The notes below the pieces were generated by a model. That model was not told the DNA's origin. It worked only from the letters and a program-made list of their open reading frames with translations, and made no database searches. A stretch of DNA of 64,000 bases from an uncultured Chitinophagaceae bacterium (GTDB taxonomy: Bacteria; Bacteroidota; Bacteroidia; Chitinophagales; Chitinophagaceae). Positions 9,138 through 19,468 of the stretch are shown here, piece by piece (positions within the stretch are counted from its first letter, which is position 1; every line of letters starts with the position of its first letter). Where the stretch lies: the NCBI GenBank assembly GCA_903870685.1, contig CAIQDX010000049.1, positions 62,001 to 126,000 on the forward strand, written 5' to 3'. Made by a program: the position numbers and the translations under genes.

Positions 9138-9644
9138 TTATTTCTTTTTATAAATAGGAACCGTGCTGCAAGGCTCGCCGTACATAATACTTTTAACGAA
9201 AGGCCTTAATTTATTAGTTATTTCAACATAAGCAATTTCAGGAATTGAAACATCGCCGCAACCTTTTACGACAACTCTTTTATCTAAATAATCTTCTCCC
9301 TTTACTTCGTTAATTTTTTTGATGAGTATCGTTTCAATTAATTTTTTTTCATCGCCAAAAACAACCTCCTTTGCAATGGGTTGTAAATAACTTGCTGCCA
9401 ACATGTTTGCCCACATAGGTATGATAGCATCGGCGCTACAAAGAATTGAAACATATTTGTCGCGGTATTGTTCCCAATTTGTTGTTTGTAAAGCGGCACG
9501 ATAATCTTTCTCTTTTAAAATCATTCCCATAAAAAGAAAGTCTTTCAAATCAAAAATTTTTATTTCTCCTTTGGGATAAAATTCTTCCAGATCAAAGCTA
9601 ATCAATCCACTTTCGGCAACCTTATTTAGAAATATTTCTTCCAT
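9138..9644 (-). CDS. DUF2480 family protein
   Basis: 168 residues starting MEEIFLNKVAESGLISFDLE, a Bacteroidota-specific family of unknown function with a conserved VKGCGDVSIPEIAYVEIT segment near the C-terminus. The frame extends upstream to 9710, but that extension runs into the hairpin that terminates the preceding gene, so the ATG at 9644 is preferred. It lies downstream of the foldase gene on the same strand, separated by the terminator, and is therefore mostly independent. No signal peptide or membrane segment. Confidence 0.8.
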   Translation of the reverse strand: MEEIFLNKVAESGLISFDLEEFYPKGEIKIFDLKDFLFMGMILKEKDYRAALQTTNWEQYRDKYVSILCSADAIIPMWANMLAASYLQPIAKEVVFGDEKKLIETILIKKINEVKGEDYLDKRVVVKGCGDVSIPEIAYVEITNKLRPFVKSIMYGEPCSTVPIYKKK

Positions 9645-9697
9645 TATCACAAAAGTACAATTTGATTTTTTGTTTCGCTTTCGCATTGCGTAAAACA

Positions 9698-9727
9698 AAA
9701 GCCGCATCAAAATATTGATGCGGCTTT
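9698..9727 (-). terminator. Terminator after the SurA/PpiD-like gene
   Basis: A perfect 13-bp stem (AAAGCCGCATCAA with TTGATGCGGCTTT) with a 4-nt loop, 20 nt past the stop of the foldase gene, followed on the minus strand by a T-rich run. Confidence 0.85.
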
Positions 9728-9746
9728 CTATTTTTTAAAAAATTTA

Positions 9747-11837
9747 TTAATAAAATTTGCTTCTGTAATCCTTTACCGCAGATGATTTTCGCAACGCTTC
9801 AGATCCTCTATAAATTGCCATGCGTTGACTTTGCAAAGCCGCCTGCCTAATTGATTCGGGCGTTTGTGTTGAGTTTGCTTTTGCGCCGATATTTTCAACT
9901 CGCAAAGCAAAAACACCGGATGTTCCTGCAACGGGCTCTGTTACTTTTCCTTTGTTTGATGCATTAAATGCTGTGCCCGAAAATTTAGAATCATTACCAA
10001 CACCAGGAATAAAAGGATTGGTAAATAATAAACTGTCAGATTTTTGTAGTGTTGATCCCGTGCTTATTGCCAATGCTTCTAATGTGTTTCCTTTAAATTT
10101 ATTTTCAATTATTTGTTTTGCTTTCTTTTGATTGCGAACAATGCTTTCAATGGCTGGTCTTATAACCTGTGCCGGCGGCAATCCAGGTTTAATTACAGAA
10201 GAGATTATTGAAACAATATATTTATCTCCAATTCTGATTGGCTGGTCGTTTACATCTCCTGCACTGTGTTCATAAACCCAACGAACCAATTGGCGGCTTT
10301 CTCCAAGACCCGAAATTGTAAAATCATTTTCTTTTATTTCGCCGGAAGGAATTGATAATTTATTAAGCTTTGCGGCGTTATCATCGAATTGCTTTTTATT
10401 TCTGCTTGTGCCTGCAAACTGAGATGCGGCGTTGTTTGCAGCAGCATCCGTTTCATTACTAACAATTATAGGTTTTGATAAGTATGCAATTTTATATCCA
10501 GGCCCAGATCCTTTTTGTGCTAACACTTCAACATAATGAAAACCAAATTCGGTTTGTATTACACCCTTTGATCCAACGGGTTTGTTGAAGCTGAAATCGT
10601 TGAATGTTGGAACCATTCTGGCAGATGCAAAAAAATCATAAACACCGCCCTTGTTTTTATTTCCGTCGTCAGAAAATTTAGCGCAAACGGAGTCGAAGTT
10701 TTTGCCGCTTTTTATTTCTGCTTCAACAGTATCCATTATTTTTCTTGCAGCACTATCTTCTCTAACCCTGGCTAATGTTCCGGAGTTCTGATCTTGCTGA
10801 TGTGTAGAAATTAATATGTGGCGAACTTTTACAGAATCAGGAATTTGTTTTACACCAACAACTCTTGCTAAAACAAAATTATTTCCATCAACATAAGGAC
10901 CATAAATACCACCTGCAGGAACTTTTATAATTGAATCGATGCTTTTTTGTTTGATTTCTTTTTTACTAACATAACTATCGTAGAAAGGAGATTCCGTTGC
11001 GTTCTTTGCAAAGAAAGAAGGAATATCAGAAGTAGAAGAGAATTCACTTTTTAAAAGATACAATTGATTTTTTGTTGCTGATGAATCTGCCGCACTTGCT
11101 GATGCGCTAAAAGAAACAAAAGAAATAGTTCTTGTTTCCTCTTCTCTTTCATATTCTTTTTTGTGTTTCTTGGCATAATTTAAAATATCATCATCGCTTA
11201 CTTTAATAGTACTATCTGAAACAGCTGAATATGGAACATAAACAAAAGAAACAGCTGAAACTAAATTATTATCAGCTTGTTGTTTTTCAATCATCCATTT
11301 TGGAACATACAAGCTTTGTTGTAACATAGCTTGATATTTATCATTCAGTGCTTGTAAAATTGCGGGCTCAATATAAGCTTCAATAATACCGGCTTGTTGT
11401 TCAGAGTTCTTTGATTTCTTGATTTGAGCAAATGCTTGCTTTGCTTTTTCTACATCAAATATTCCGGTTTGTGGATCGGTGAATTCTCTTTTTAGCGGAG
11501 ATCTTTCTCCAAAAATAATTTCATTCAATTCTTTTTGTGAAATAGACAATCCCAATTTATCAAACTCTTGTTTCATTATAAGAGTAGAAACTTCTTGATT
11601 CCAGAGTTGACCAATTAATTGTTCTCTCTGCTGACCTTTGCCATACATTAATAACTTTTGTTCAAAATCGACACGCTCTATATTCTGGCCATTAACTTTT
11701 CCAAGAACGGAATTGCTTGAAAAGCCACTTCCGCCACGACGTACACCATCTTGAAGAATAAAAGCGATCAACGCTAATGCAATAATTGCAAAAACAATCC
11801 AGGCACCCTTGTCACGAATTCTTTGTATAACAGACAT
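9747..11837 (-). CDS. SurA/PpiD-like membrane-anchored peptidyl-prolyl isomerase
   Basis: 696 residues. The architecture matches PpiD: a short cytosolic start (MSVIQRIRDK), one membrane helix (residues ~12-30), a SurA-type N-terminal chaperone domain with NGQNIERVDFEQKLLMYGK, a parvulin PPIC domain (VRHILIST through GSKGVIQTEFGFHYVEVL), and a second C-terminal foldase-like region. It should be tethered to the inner membrane with its bulk in the periplasm, helping outer-membrane and secreted proteins fold. A longer frame reaches 12008, but a near-perfect promoter lies inside it, so the ATG at 11837 is chosen. Bacteroidota usually annotate this gene as ppiD-like. Confidence 0.88.
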   Translation of the reverse strand: MSVIQRIRDKGAWIVFAIIALALIAFILQDGVRRGGSGFSSNSVLGKVNGQNIERVDFEQKLLMYGKGQQREQLIGQLWNQEVSTLIMKQEFDKLGLSISQKELNEIIFGERSPLKREFTDPQTGIFDVEKAKQAFAQIKKSKNSEQQAGIIEAYIEPAILQALNDKYQAMLQQSLYVPKWMIEKQQADNNLVSAVSFVYVPYSAVSDSTIKVSDDDILNYAKKHKKEYEREEETRTISFVSFSASASAADSSATKNQLYLLKSEFSSTSDIPSFFAKNATESPFYDSYVSKKEIKQKSIDSIIKVPAGGIYGPYVDGNNFVLARVVGVKQIPDSVKVRHILISTHQQDQNSGTLARVREDSAARKIMDTVEAEIKSGKNFDSVCAKFSDDGNKNKGGVYDFFASARMVPTFNDFSFNKPVGSKGVIQTEFGFHYVEVLAQKGSGPGYKIAYLSKPIIVSNETDAAANNAASQFAGTSRNKKQFDDNAAKLNKLSIPSGEIKENDFTISGLGESRQLVRWVYEHSAGDVNDQPIRIGDKYIVSIISSVIKPGLPPAQVIRPAIESIVRNQKKAKQIIENKFKGNTLEALAISTGSTLQKSDSLLFTNPFIPGVGNDSKFSGTAFNASNKGKVTEPVAGTSGVFALRVENIGAKANSTQTPESIRQAALQSQRMAIYRGSEALRKSSAVKDYRSKFY

Positions 11838-11871
11838 ATAATTAGTATTAAAAACAATAAATAAAGGATGG

Positions 11872-11902
11872 CAAAAATAGGGGAATCTGTCTATTGCACA
11901 AA
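11872..11902 (-). promoter_or_regulatory. Bacteroidota sigma-type promoter of the foldase gene
   Basis: On the minus strand TTTG (11902-11899), exactly 19 nt, then TATTTTTG (11879-11872): the full TTTG-N19-TAnnTTTG consensus. It gives a leader of about 25-30 nt and settles the translation start at 11837. Confidence 0.75.
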
Positions 11903-12384
11903 TTGTGGAAAAAACAGCAAAACATAATACTCCTTTGGTTTTTAAAAAGCAGAAGAAATAATTTTCTTTAGGCCGCCCATTTTCTTTTCCACAGGCCCGG
12001 GTTAACAAGCCAATTTTTCGGTGGGTAAATCGTGTTTTTTACTTTTCCGATTGTGTTAAAAATTATAATAACTATTAATAATTGAGGTGATTTTGCTAAA
12101 CAACAAGAATATAACACCATTTATATACTCATAATAAACAGTGTGTAATCTGTGATTATTAAAATGTTTATTTTATTTTATTTATTATCAACCATTGTTA
12201 GTAAGAGTGGTTAAAATAATACTGTATTATAAAACACTCTCTTAATTAAATGTTAGTTGCTGTTAATAAACATCATCTAATTAACTTTGCTCTTTGTGAA
12301 TAATTAAGTTATCACGATATACACACCCGTAATAGTAGTATTGGTTTTATATAAAAGTATTATTAAAGAATTATTACAAAGGTT
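11903..12384. other. AT-rich intergenic region before nadA
   Basis: No coding potential is seen. It holds an imperfect inverted repeat (AGAGTG at 12204-12209 with CACTCT at 12235-12240) and a promoter for nadA at 12257-12289. The inverted repeat lies just upstream of the promoter, where an operator could be, but I recognise no regulator site. Confidence 0.5.
12257..12289 (+). promoter_or_regulatory. Putative nadA promoter
   Basis: TAACTTTG at 12282-12289 fits TAnnTTTG exactly; a TTG at 12257-12259 lies 22 nt upstream, slightly longer than the preferred spacing. The implied leader is about 90 nt. Confidence 0.55.
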
Positions 12385-13380
12385 ATGAACATAGAAAATA
12401 ATTTATCAAAAGGTTTTTTAGATATTGATATAAATCCTGAGTTAGATTTGTTTGGTGAAATTGAAAAATTAAAAAAAGAAAAAAATGCAATCATTCTTGC
12501 ACATTATTATCAAGAACCGGATATTCAAGATGTGGCCGATTTTATCGGAGATAGTTTGGGTCTTGCACAAGAAGCGAAAAAAACAAATGCAGAAATTATT
12601 GTTTTTGCCGGTGTACACTTCATGGCAGAAACAGCGAAGATTTTAAATCCAACAAAAAAAGTTTTATTACCTGATTTAAATGCAGGATGTTCTTTGGCAG
12701 ATAGCGCTCCAGCTGATTTATTTAAAATATTTAAACAAAAAAATGCAGAGCATTTAGTTATTTCTTACATCAATTGTTCCGCCGAAATAAAAGCATTAAG
12801 CGATATAATTTGTACATCATCAAACGCCGAAAAAATAATAGAAAGTTTACCAAAAGAGCAACCAATAATTTTTGCACCAGATAAAAACCTTGGAGCTTAT
12901 TTAAACAAAAAGACCGGAAGAAAAATGTTGTTATGGAACGGTGCTTGTATGGTTCATGAAATTTTTAGTTTAGAAAAAATAATAAAATTAAAAATCCGTC
13001 ATCCTAAAGCAAAATTGATTGCACATCCAGAATGTGAGGAATCGGTATTAAATATTTCAGATTATATTGGTAGTACAACTCAATTATTAAAATATTCTCA
13101 AACAAATTCAGCATCAGAATTTATTGTTGCAACCGAAACAGGAATCTTACACGAGATGCAAAAATCAAATCCGTTAAAAACATTTATTCCCGCTCCTCCA
13201 AATAATAATTGTGCTTGTAATGATTGTCCTCATATGAAATTAAACACTCTCGAAAAGTTATATCTGTGTATGAAATATGAATTACCTGAAATAAAAATGG
13301 ATGAGAAATTAAGACTTGCAGCAAAAAAACCAATAGATAAAATGTTAGAAATAAGTCGCGCAGCCGGACTTATCTTATAA
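12385..13380 (+). CDS. nadA: Quinolinate synthase
   Basis: 331 residues. NadA condenses iminoaspartate with dihydroxyacetone phosphate to quinolinate in de novo NAD synthesis. Hallmarks: [22 protein letters not shown] near residue 39 (split family motif), [25 protein letters not shown], and the three cysteines that hold the [4Fe-4S] cluster, here C102 (AGCSL), C188 (GACMV) and C281 (NDCPHM). Length is typical for the short bacterial form. No nadB or nadC is next to it in this window; it stands as a single gene before lpxD, with an 88-nt gap. Confidence 0.95.
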   Translation: MNIENNLSKGFLDIDINPELDLFGEIEKLKKEKNAIILAHYYQEPDIQDVADFIGDSLGLAQEAKKTNAEIIVFAGVHFMAETAKILNPTKKVLLPDLNAGCSLADSAPADLFKIFKQKNAEHLVISYINCSAEIKALSDIICTSSNAEKIIESLPKEQPIIFAPDKNLGAYLNKKTGRKMLLWNGACMVHEIFSLEKIIKLKIRHPKAKLIAHPECEESVLNISDYIGSTTQLLKYSQTNSASEFIVATETGILHEMQKSNPLKTFIPAPPNNNCACNDCPHMKLNTLEKLYLCMKYELPEIKMDEKLRLAAKKPIDKMLEISRAAGLIL

Positions 13381-13468
13381 TTTTCTTTTCCAACAACAAC
13401 ACATTATTTCTTTATCTTTATCTAAACCCTAAAACGATTGCTTTTAATATTTCATTTAAAATAATCAC

Positions 13469-14494
13469 ATGCAATTCAGTGCTCAACAAATAGCGGGTCT
13501 GCTTAAAGGTCAGATCGAAGGAGACGAATCTGTTTCTATTTCAAAACTTGCAAAAATTGAAGAAGGAGAACCTGGATCTATTTCATTTCTTGGTAATCCT
13601 TTATATACACAATATATTTATAACACAAAAGCTTCAATAGTTATTGTGAATAAAGATTTTGAAGCTACTGCACCAATCAGCGCTACATTAATTCGTGTTG
13701 ACAGTGCCCAAAGTGCATTTGGAAAATTATTAGAAATGTACAATGAAGTGAAGTTGAATAAAGTTGGTATCTCTAAGCTTTCTTTTATTTCTGAATCGGC
13801 AAAAATTGGAGAGAATATTTATGCCGGAGAATTTTCTTTTGTTGGAGAAAATGTTAAGGTCGGGAATAATGTAAAAATATATCCTCAGGTTTATATTGGA
13901 GATAATTCAGTTGTTGGAGATAACACAACAATCTTTGCGGGAGTAAAAATTTATTCCGAAACTATTATTGGTAAAGATTGCATCATTCATTCGGGAACAG
14001 TAATTGGAAGTGATGGTTTTAGGTTTGCTCCGGAAAATCCTGAAGGACAAAAGAAAATTGCACAAATAGGAAATGTAATTATTGAAGACGATGTTGAAAT
14101 TGGTGCCAACTGTGCAATTGACCGCGCGACACTAGGATCTACCATCCTCCGCAAGGGCGTTAAATTTGACAACCTTATTCATATTGCCCACAATGTAGAA
14201 GTGGGCGAGAATAGCTATCTGGCGGCGTGTAATGTGGTTGCAGGTTCAACAAAGATTGGAAAAAATTGTATGTTCAGCGGCCAGGTTGGTGTTGTTGGAC
14301 ATTTACAAATTGCCGATAATACAATTCTTACAGCACAATCCGGAGTTTCAAAAAGTATTACGAAGCCCGGAGAAGTTTTTTCAGGATCTCCGGCTTTCGA
14401 AGCGGCAAAATATAGAAAAGCATTTATTCATTTTAGAAATTTAGATTCTATTGTGCATCGAGTTAGTACATTAGAAAAAGAAAATAAAAAATAA
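13469..14494 (+). CDS. lpxD: UDP-3-O-(3-hydroxyacyl)glucosamine N-acyltransferase
   Basis: 341 residues. An N-terminal LpxD uridine-binding domain ([29 protein letters not shown]) precedes a long left-handed beta-helix of hexapeptide repeats ([20 protein letters not shown] onward) with the [17 protein letters not shown] segment that carries the catalytic His, and a C-terminal helix. It adds the N-linked acyl chain in the third step of lipid A synthesis. Bacteroidota commonly encode two LpxD-like proteins; this one has the full-length layout. No lpxC or lpxA neighbours are seen. Ends at a clear terminator. Confidence 0.93.
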   Translation: MQFSAQQIAGLLKGQIEGDESVSISKLAKIEEGEPGSISFLGNPLYTQYIYNTKASIVIVNKDFEATAPISATLIRVDSAQSAFGKLLEMYNEVKLNKVGISKLSFISESAKIGENIYAGEFSFVGENVKVGNNVKIYPQVYIGDNSVVGDNTTIFAGVKIYSETIIGKDCIIHSGTVIGSDGFRFAPENPEGQKKIAQIGNVIIEDDVEIGANCAIDRATLGSTILRKGVKFDNLIHIAHNVEVGENSYLAACNVVAGSTKIGKNCMFSGQVGVVGHLQIADNTILTAQSGVSKSITKPGEVFSGSPAFEAAKYRKAFIHFRNLDSIVHRVSTLEKENKK

Positions 14495-14499
14495 AAAAA

Positions 14500-14530
14500 A
14501 GAGAGCGTCGTTTTAATTGCGCTCTTTTTT
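14500..14530 (+). terminator. Terminator after lpxD
   Basis: Stem AGAGCG/CGCTCT extended by A/T pairs, 12-nt loop, followed by a run of T. It begins within 10 nt of the lpxD stop. Confidence 0.75.
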
Positions 14531-14611
14531 ATTTTACCTGCAGAATATTTTCATGGCATCATCGTTGCGTCGCACTCTTGTACTTTTGGTTCTCTGTGCA
14601 GCAAAAAAAAA

Positions 14612-16516
14612 TTATTTTTTAGGCAACCTTGTTTTAAGTGTTGCAATCGGCATATCAATTTGACGACCGATTTGTTTTCCGTCTCTATAAGTAACAACTT
14701 TTATCACCACCGCATCTTTCGGAACACTTAGCGGTGTAGAATATTTTGGATAATAATTATCAGGATGCGAATTATCAAAACTGTAATAAATACCTAATCC
14801 TTCTGTTTCTGTTGAAAGAATAATTTGTAATTCGTTATTTTCACCTCTAGTCACATCAAAGATCGGATCAAACATTGTTCTTGCATATTTTACATGTTCA
14901 ATATCCATTCGCTCAAATGTTGATTCAACTCTTTTTGTAAAGCCATTCCAGTTTTTATTTTCTTTAGCGCTCCATAAACACTCGGCAATTGCAAGGCTTC
15001 TTGGCCAAAGCATATATTGCATGTGACGAGTATTATAAATTTGTTCGCTCCATAAATTTGCTTGCCCGCCTTTTATAAATTTTGCATCAACACTGTCTGG
15101 AACAGGCTCAAAAGAATATGCTTTTTTTAATCGAAGTGTTGCATAAACAGGAGGTTCAACAACCTTGTCGCCTTGCATATAATCTAAATAAGCAAAATCT
15201 GTTGGACTCATCACAACATCATGTTTCATCTTCGCTGCAGCAACGCCGCCCTTCATGCCTCTCCAGCTCATCACGGCAGCATTTGGCGCTAAACCACCCT
15301 CTAAAATTTCATCCCAACCAATTATTTTTTTCCCTTTTGATTCAACAATTTTCTCAACTCGTTTTTCAAAATAACTTTGCACTTCTTCCATTGTTTTTAA
15401 TCCTTCTTTTTGCATGAGTTGTTTTACAGCGTCGCTTTTTTCCCAGAAATTTTTTGCGCACTCGTCGCCACCAATATGAATATATTCGAAAGGAAATAAT
15501 TGAGCCAGTTCGGTAAATATTTTTTCTAAGAAAGGATAAACATTTTCATTGGCCGGACAAATAGTATTATCAACCAATGCAGTAAAACCATCGGCGTGCC
15601 AATCCATGATTTTTTCGCCGGAACGAACTCTATAATTTTCTGCACCGGGTGTACAAGAAAGCTCGGGATAAGAAGCTATTGCGGCAAGACTATGGCCTGG
15701 TATATCAACTTCTGGTAAAATATTCACGAATTTTTCTTTTGCATATTGCACAATTTCTTTAATGTCTTCTTGTGTGTAAAAACCACCATAATCTTTCGGC
15801 TCTTCTGCTGTTGGTGCCGAAAACGTTCCGAATGTTCCAACTCTTTTTACATTCCACGCACCAACCGAAGTAAGTTTTGGTAAACTTTTTATTTCAATTC
15901 GCCAACCCTCATCATCGGTTAAATGCAAGTGCAATAAATTAAATTTATACCTTACCATGTTATCAATAAAATCTTTCACATCTTGTTTTCCAAAGAAGTG
16001 ACGACTAACATCAAACATTAATCCACGCCAAGCAAAACGAGGCTGGTCGGCGATCTCAACACATGCAACCTTCCAAGAAATATTTTTAACCAAAGATTTA
16101 TTTTCAATTTCTTTCGGAAATAATTGTAATAATGTTTGTGAGCCGTAAAAAAGGCCGGCTGGATTGTTTGCAGAAATTACAATTGATTTTTGTAAAACAG
16201 AAAGTTTATATCCTTCATCACCTATATTATTATCTCTCTTTTTAAGAAGAAACAATTGAATGTTTGCAGTAGCACTATTTTTTTTGATCGATATATTGAA
16301 GCCCGTTGGAGCGGCCAAAGATTTTGATAATTGATTAGCAACAGAAAAAGCGTTTTTATCATCACCACTAACACCAATAACAACATTGTTGTGTAATGAA
16401 AAAAATCCGGCCTGTTTGGTTATAGAAGAAGGAATTGGAATTAAAGAATTTTCTTTTTGAGAAAATGTAGACAACGAACAAAATAGAATAAAATAAAAAG
16501 AAAAGAATTTTTTCAT
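14612..16516 (-). CDS. Secreted GH20 beta-N-acetylhexosaminidase
   Basis: 634 residues with a signal peptide (MKKFFSFYFILFCSLSTFSQ). Domain order: GH20b N-terminal domain (LIPIPSSITKQAGFF), then the GH20 barrel starting at RFAWRGLMFDVSRHFFGK, with the catalytic pair D351-E352 in HIGGDEC, and substrate-site segments such as GWDEILEGGL and MSWRGMKGG. A C-terminal beta region (YYSFDNSHPDNYYPKYSTPL) resembles the chitobiase-type end domain. It removes terminal GlcNAc or GalNAc from chitin oligomers or glycans in the periplasm or outside the cell. The ATG at 16516 is chosen over a TTG two codons earlier. It is 56 nt downstream of the chromate transporter gene. Confidence 0.92.
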   Translation of the reverse strand: MKKFFSFYFILFCSLSTFSQKENSLIPIPSSITKQAGFFSLHNNVVIGVSGDDKNAFSVANQLSKSLAAPTGFNISIKKNSATANIQLFLLKKRDNNIGDEGYKLSVLQKSIVISANNPAGLFYGSQTLLQLFPKEIENKSLVKNISWKVACVEIADQPRFAWRGLMFDVSRHFFGKQDVKDFIDNMVRYKFNLLHLHLTDDEGWRIEIKSLPKLTSVGAWNVKRVGTFGTFSAPTAEEPKDYGGFYTQEDIKEIVQYAKEKFVNILPEVDIPGHSLAAIASYPELSCTPGAENYRVRSGEKIMDWHADGFTALVDNTICPANENVYPFLEKIFTELAQLFPFEYIHIGGDECAKNFWEKSDAVKQLMQKEGLKTMEEVQSYFEKRVEKIVESKGKKIIGWDEILEGGLAPNAAVMSWRGMKGGVAAAKMKHDVVMSPTDFAYLDYMQGDKVVEPPVYATLRLKKAYSFEPVPDSVDAKFIKGGQANLWSEQIYNTRHMQYMLWPRSLAIAECLWSAKENKNWNGFTKRVESTFERMDIEHVKYARTMFDPIFDVTRGENNELQIILSTETEGLGIYYSFDNSHPDNYYPKYSTPLSVPKDAVVIKVVTYRDGKQIGRQIDMPIATLKTRLPKK

Positions 16517-16572
16517 AGTCAAAATTTAGGGGTAAAAGGTACAAAAGAAAAAATAGCCAGAAAGAAAAATGG

Positions 16573-17832
16573 TTAGATAATCCAACCTAAAAAGAGACAA
16601 AATAATACAATAAAAGGCGGCGAAATTTTTGAGAAAGCCAAAATAAAAAACGTTGCAAGAATAATTACTGTATCATACACGCCGGAAATTTTTCCACTCC
16701 ACAATTCAACAAAAACAATATCCTTCATTAAATAAAAAGTAGCACCGGTCATGATGCCAACAACCGCAGCATTGATTCCCTCAAGAGAGCGATAGATAAC
16801 AGCATATTTTTTTAAATTATTCCAAACAGGATAAAAGAATAAAACCAATAATGCACTAGGTAAAAAAATTCCTATCGCTCCAAGGAAGCAACCAAGCAAT
16901 TGCAAGGACGCGCTATTTTCGGTTCGCATTACCATTCCACCGGTAAAAGCACCGATTGAAAAAACAGGGCCAGGAATTGCGCGAACAATTCCCCAGCCTG
17001 TTAAAAATTCATCTTTATTCATTCGCAACACATCGCGTTTATTTTCCTGAACTCTTTTTGTTTCTGGTCTTGTTAAATACTGATCATACATCATGGGCAT
17101 TAATACATCACCACCGCCAAAAACCAAACTTCCAAAACGATATGTATTCTCAAATAAATTAAAAGCTTTTCTATTTTTCCAGTTTTCTTTTGTTGCTGTT
17201 TCAGACAAATAACCTGCAATTGCAAATAGTGCAATAAAAATTAGCATATTGCCCCATTTAATTTGTTTTGGTTTTTCTTCATGTTGAGGAATACGCCTAT
17301 CGCTGAAATTAGTAAAAAACCCAGCCAAAACAATTAATGCAGGAAATATCCAAGGAGTTTTAAAAGCGAAATATGTGGCCAAAGCGGCAACAACTAAAAT
17401 TGATTTTGTAATTGTGTTGTGTATGGCAACATGAAAAAGTTTATAAGACGAAAACGCAATAAACCCAATTGCCATTGCTTTTATAAATTTAAAAATACCA
17501 ACTGATATTCCGAGATCATCAAAATAATCAAGTAAAAAAGAAAGACCTCCCATAATAATACACGCTGGTGTTATCCATATTAATAATGTTAACACCGCCA
17601 AAGAAATCCCGCCACGCTTATATCCGATGAGTGTTAGTGTTTGTGTGGAAGAAGCTCCAGGCAGCATGTTACAGAAACTAACAAGATCAAGAAGTTCGTG
17701 TTCATCAACGTCTTTTCTTTTTTGAACAAATGTTTTCAACATCATTCCATAATGCCCCTGCGGCCCACCAAAAGCAGTAATGCTGTATAAAAAAACAGAA
17801 CGCAAAAAAGGAATATGACGGAGAAGTGCCAA
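16573..17832 (-). CDS. chrA: ChrA-family chromate transporter
   Basis: 419 residues, a full-length two-domain CHR protein. The first half starts with [22 protein letters not shown] and [21 protein letters not shown]. The second half repeats the pattern ([34 protein letters not shown]). About ten to twelve hydrophobic segments make it an inner-membrane protein. Family members export chromate, though many homologues have no tested substrate. The start is a TTG at 17832; no ATG exists between the upstream in-frame stop and this codon. No chrB-like regulator is present. Confidence 0.85.
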   Translation of the reverse strand: MALLRHIPFLRSVFLYSITAFGGPQGHYGMMLKTFVQKRKDVDEHELLDLVSFCNMLPGASSTQTLTLIGYKRGGISLAVLTLLIWITPACIIMGGLSFLLDYFDDLGISVGIFKFIKAMAIGFIAFSSYKLFHVAIHNTITKSILVVAALATYFAFKTPWIFPALIVLAGFFTNFSDRRIPQHEEKPKQIKWGNMLIFIALFAIAGYLSETATKENWKNRKAFNLFENTYRFGSLVFGGGDVLMPMMYDQYLTRPETKRVQENKRDVLRMNKDEFLTGWGIVRAIPGPVFSIGAFTGGMVMRTENSASLQLLGCFLGAIGIFLPSALLVLFFYPVWNNLKKYAVIYRSLEGINAAVVGIMTGATFYLMKDIVFVELWSGKISGVYDTVIILATFFILAFSKISPPFIVLFCLFLGWII

Positions 17833-17953
17833 ATGAGAATTATTTTTGAATGATTAAAGTAAGCGAAAAAAATTTTACTTAAATAATACATCCGCAAAAA
17901 AGCAACATAATCGGCGAATTAAATTTAGTATTAGAAAAAAACTATCAAAATTT

Positions 17954-18985
17954 ATGAAAAAGACGGCGGTATTTTTTTTATTAATTTTTTTATTAAGCTG
18001 CAGTAATAAATATCATCGCTTTGCTAGCAACTATACTTTCAAAAGCAATGAAGGAAAACCAGATTACGACAACCTAAATTATTGGGCAGCCAATCCGCAA
18101 AAACATAACACAAGCGACAGCGTTCCAAAACCATTATTAGAAAATTATCATCGCGATTCTTCGGTCGATATTTTCTTTATATACCCAACATCTTATACAA
18201 ATATGCAAATGCCATTTGGTTGGAACGCTCCGATTGATAATGCAGAACTCAACGCAAAAACCGATTACAGCAGCATTTTATATCAGGCAAGTGTTTTTAA
18301 TGAAGCGGGAAGAATTTTCGCTCCGAGATACAGACAAGCAAATTTAAAAGCATATTATCCAATCACGAAGAGCGATACAACCAACGCAATTGCAGCATTT
18401 GATGTAGCATATCAGGATATTAAAAAAGCTTTCGAATATTATTTGCAACATTATAACAACGGAAGGTCAATAATCATTGCATCGCACAGCCAAGGAACAA
18501 CACACGCAAAAAAATTGTTGAAAGAATTTTTTGATGGAAAACCGCTGCAAAAAAAATTAATTGCAGCATATATTGTCGGAATTTTTATTGAACCGGATTT
18601 ATTAACAAACATAAAAACCTGCGAAACACCCGATCAAACAGGATGTATTTGCAGTTGGAGAACATTTAAAGAAGGATATAAACCGAAATTTATTGAGAAA
18701 GAAAAATTTACAGCAGTTGTTACAAACCCATTAACATGGAGCACAAAAAATGCAACAGCATTAAGAAGCGAAAACAAAGGAAGTGTGTTGTTTAATTTCA
18801 ACAAACTTTATACCGGAGTGGCAGATGCAAAAACAGAAGAAGGTGTTTTATGGACACGCAAACCAAAATTTTTTGGAAATGTTTTTTATGTTTCAAAGAA
18901 TTATCATATTGCTGACTATAATTTTTATTATCTCAGCATTAGAAAAAATGTTGAACTGCGAATTAAAGAATACTTAAAAAAATAA
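17954..18985 (+). CDS. DUF3089 lipoprotein, alpha/beta-hydrolase-like
   Basis: 343 residues with a lipoprotein signal (hydrophobic run ending LLSC-SNK), so it is membrane-anchored on the periplasmic side. The DUF3089 body shows FFIYPTSYT, RIFAPRYRQANLKAYY and a serine-hydrolase elbow ASHSQGT with S179 as the likely nucleophile. Substrate unknown; esterase or lipase-like activity is an inference from the fold. Single gene, divergent from the ChrA transporter gene, with its own terminator. Confidence 0.82.
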   Translation: MKKTAVFFLLIFLLSCSNKYHRFASNYTFKSNEGKPDYDNLNYWAANPQKHNTSDSVPKPLLENYHRDSSVDIFFIYPTSYTNMQMPFGWNAPIDNAELNAKTDYSSILYQASVFNEAGRIFAPRYRQANLKAYYPITKSDTTNAIAAFDVAYQDIKKAFEYYLQHYNNGRSIIIASHSQGTTHAKKLLKEFFDGKPLQKKLIAAYIVGIFIEPDLLTNIKTCETPDQTGCICSWRTFKEGYKPKFIEKEKFTAVVTNPLTWSTKNATALRSENKGSVLFNFNKLYTGVADAKTEEGVLWTRKPKFFGNVFYVSKNYHIADYNFYYLSIRKNVELRIKEYLKK

Positions 18986-19018
18986 AACTCTGCTCAAGAA
19001 CAGAGCAGAGTTTTGTTT
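18984..19018 (+). terminator. Terminator after the DUF3089 gene
   Basis: Perfect 12-bp stem (AAAACTCTGCTC with GAGCAGAGTTTT), 7-nt loop, then a T-rich tail. It starts at the stop codon of the gene. Confidence 0.88.
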
Positions 19019-19037
19019 TATACCCCAAACGAAAAAG

Positions 19038-19292
19038 TTATTGCTTAATAAATTTTATTGACTTTAAAAAAATGTCGCCGCAAAAAGCATTTAATATATA
19101 AACCCCGTTTTGTAAGTCACTTAAATTTAAAGCAAGATCTTGCTTGCCGGCATCTACAATGCTTGTTAATGTTTTTGCTATTTTTCCCTCGCCGTCCAAA
19201 ACCTTCATAATAATGCGACTGTTTTTATCAGCCATCACGCTTAGTGTGCTGCTGTGTGTTATCTGAGTTGGAAATAAACTGCCGATTAACAT
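19038..19292 (-). CDS. Orphan T9SS C-terminal sorting-domain-like small protein
   Basis: 84 residues that look like a type A T9SS tail and nothing else: an N-terminal segment FPTQITHSSTLSV in the place of the usual YPNP..., a beta-strand KNSRIIMKVLDGEGK, then LSDLQNGVYIL and the end FLKSIKFIKQ. There is no signal peptide, so export by Sec and then T9SS would not be expected. Either it is the remnant of a lost secreted protein or a free-standing sorting-domain homologue. The upstream 150 bases show no convincing continuation in any frame. Confidence 0.5.
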   Translation of the reverse strand: MLIGSLFPTQITHSSTLSVMADKNSRIIMKVLDGEGKIAKTLTSIVDAGKQDLALNLSDLQNGVYILNAFCGDIFLKSIKFIKQ

Positions 19293-19468
19293 AGGACTTC
19301 TTTTTAGTTATAAATAAACCAAAACAGAGGGTTGAAAATATGACAGAGCGAAAAGAAAATGTGCTGCTTGGAGAAGTCAAGAATGATAGAAGCGGTTTAA
19401 GGGAGTAGGCAAAGGGAAATAAAGAAACACGAACCACCGCTCCTGTTCTTGTTGTTTAATACATAAAA

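Noticed and set aside
9645-9710. N-terminal extension of the DUF2480 protein
   Set aside because: It runs into the terminator hairpin of the upstream gene and is not seen in the family; the ATG at 9644 fits better.
11838-12008. N-terminal extension of the SurA/PpiD-like protein
   Set aside because: A full consensus promoter lies within it, so it cannot be translated from the main transcript.
19228-19437. Frame overlapping the orphan T9SS tail
   Set aside because: Considered as a shifted signal-peptide half, but hydrophobic and Ser-rich with no cleavage pattern or join to the tail.
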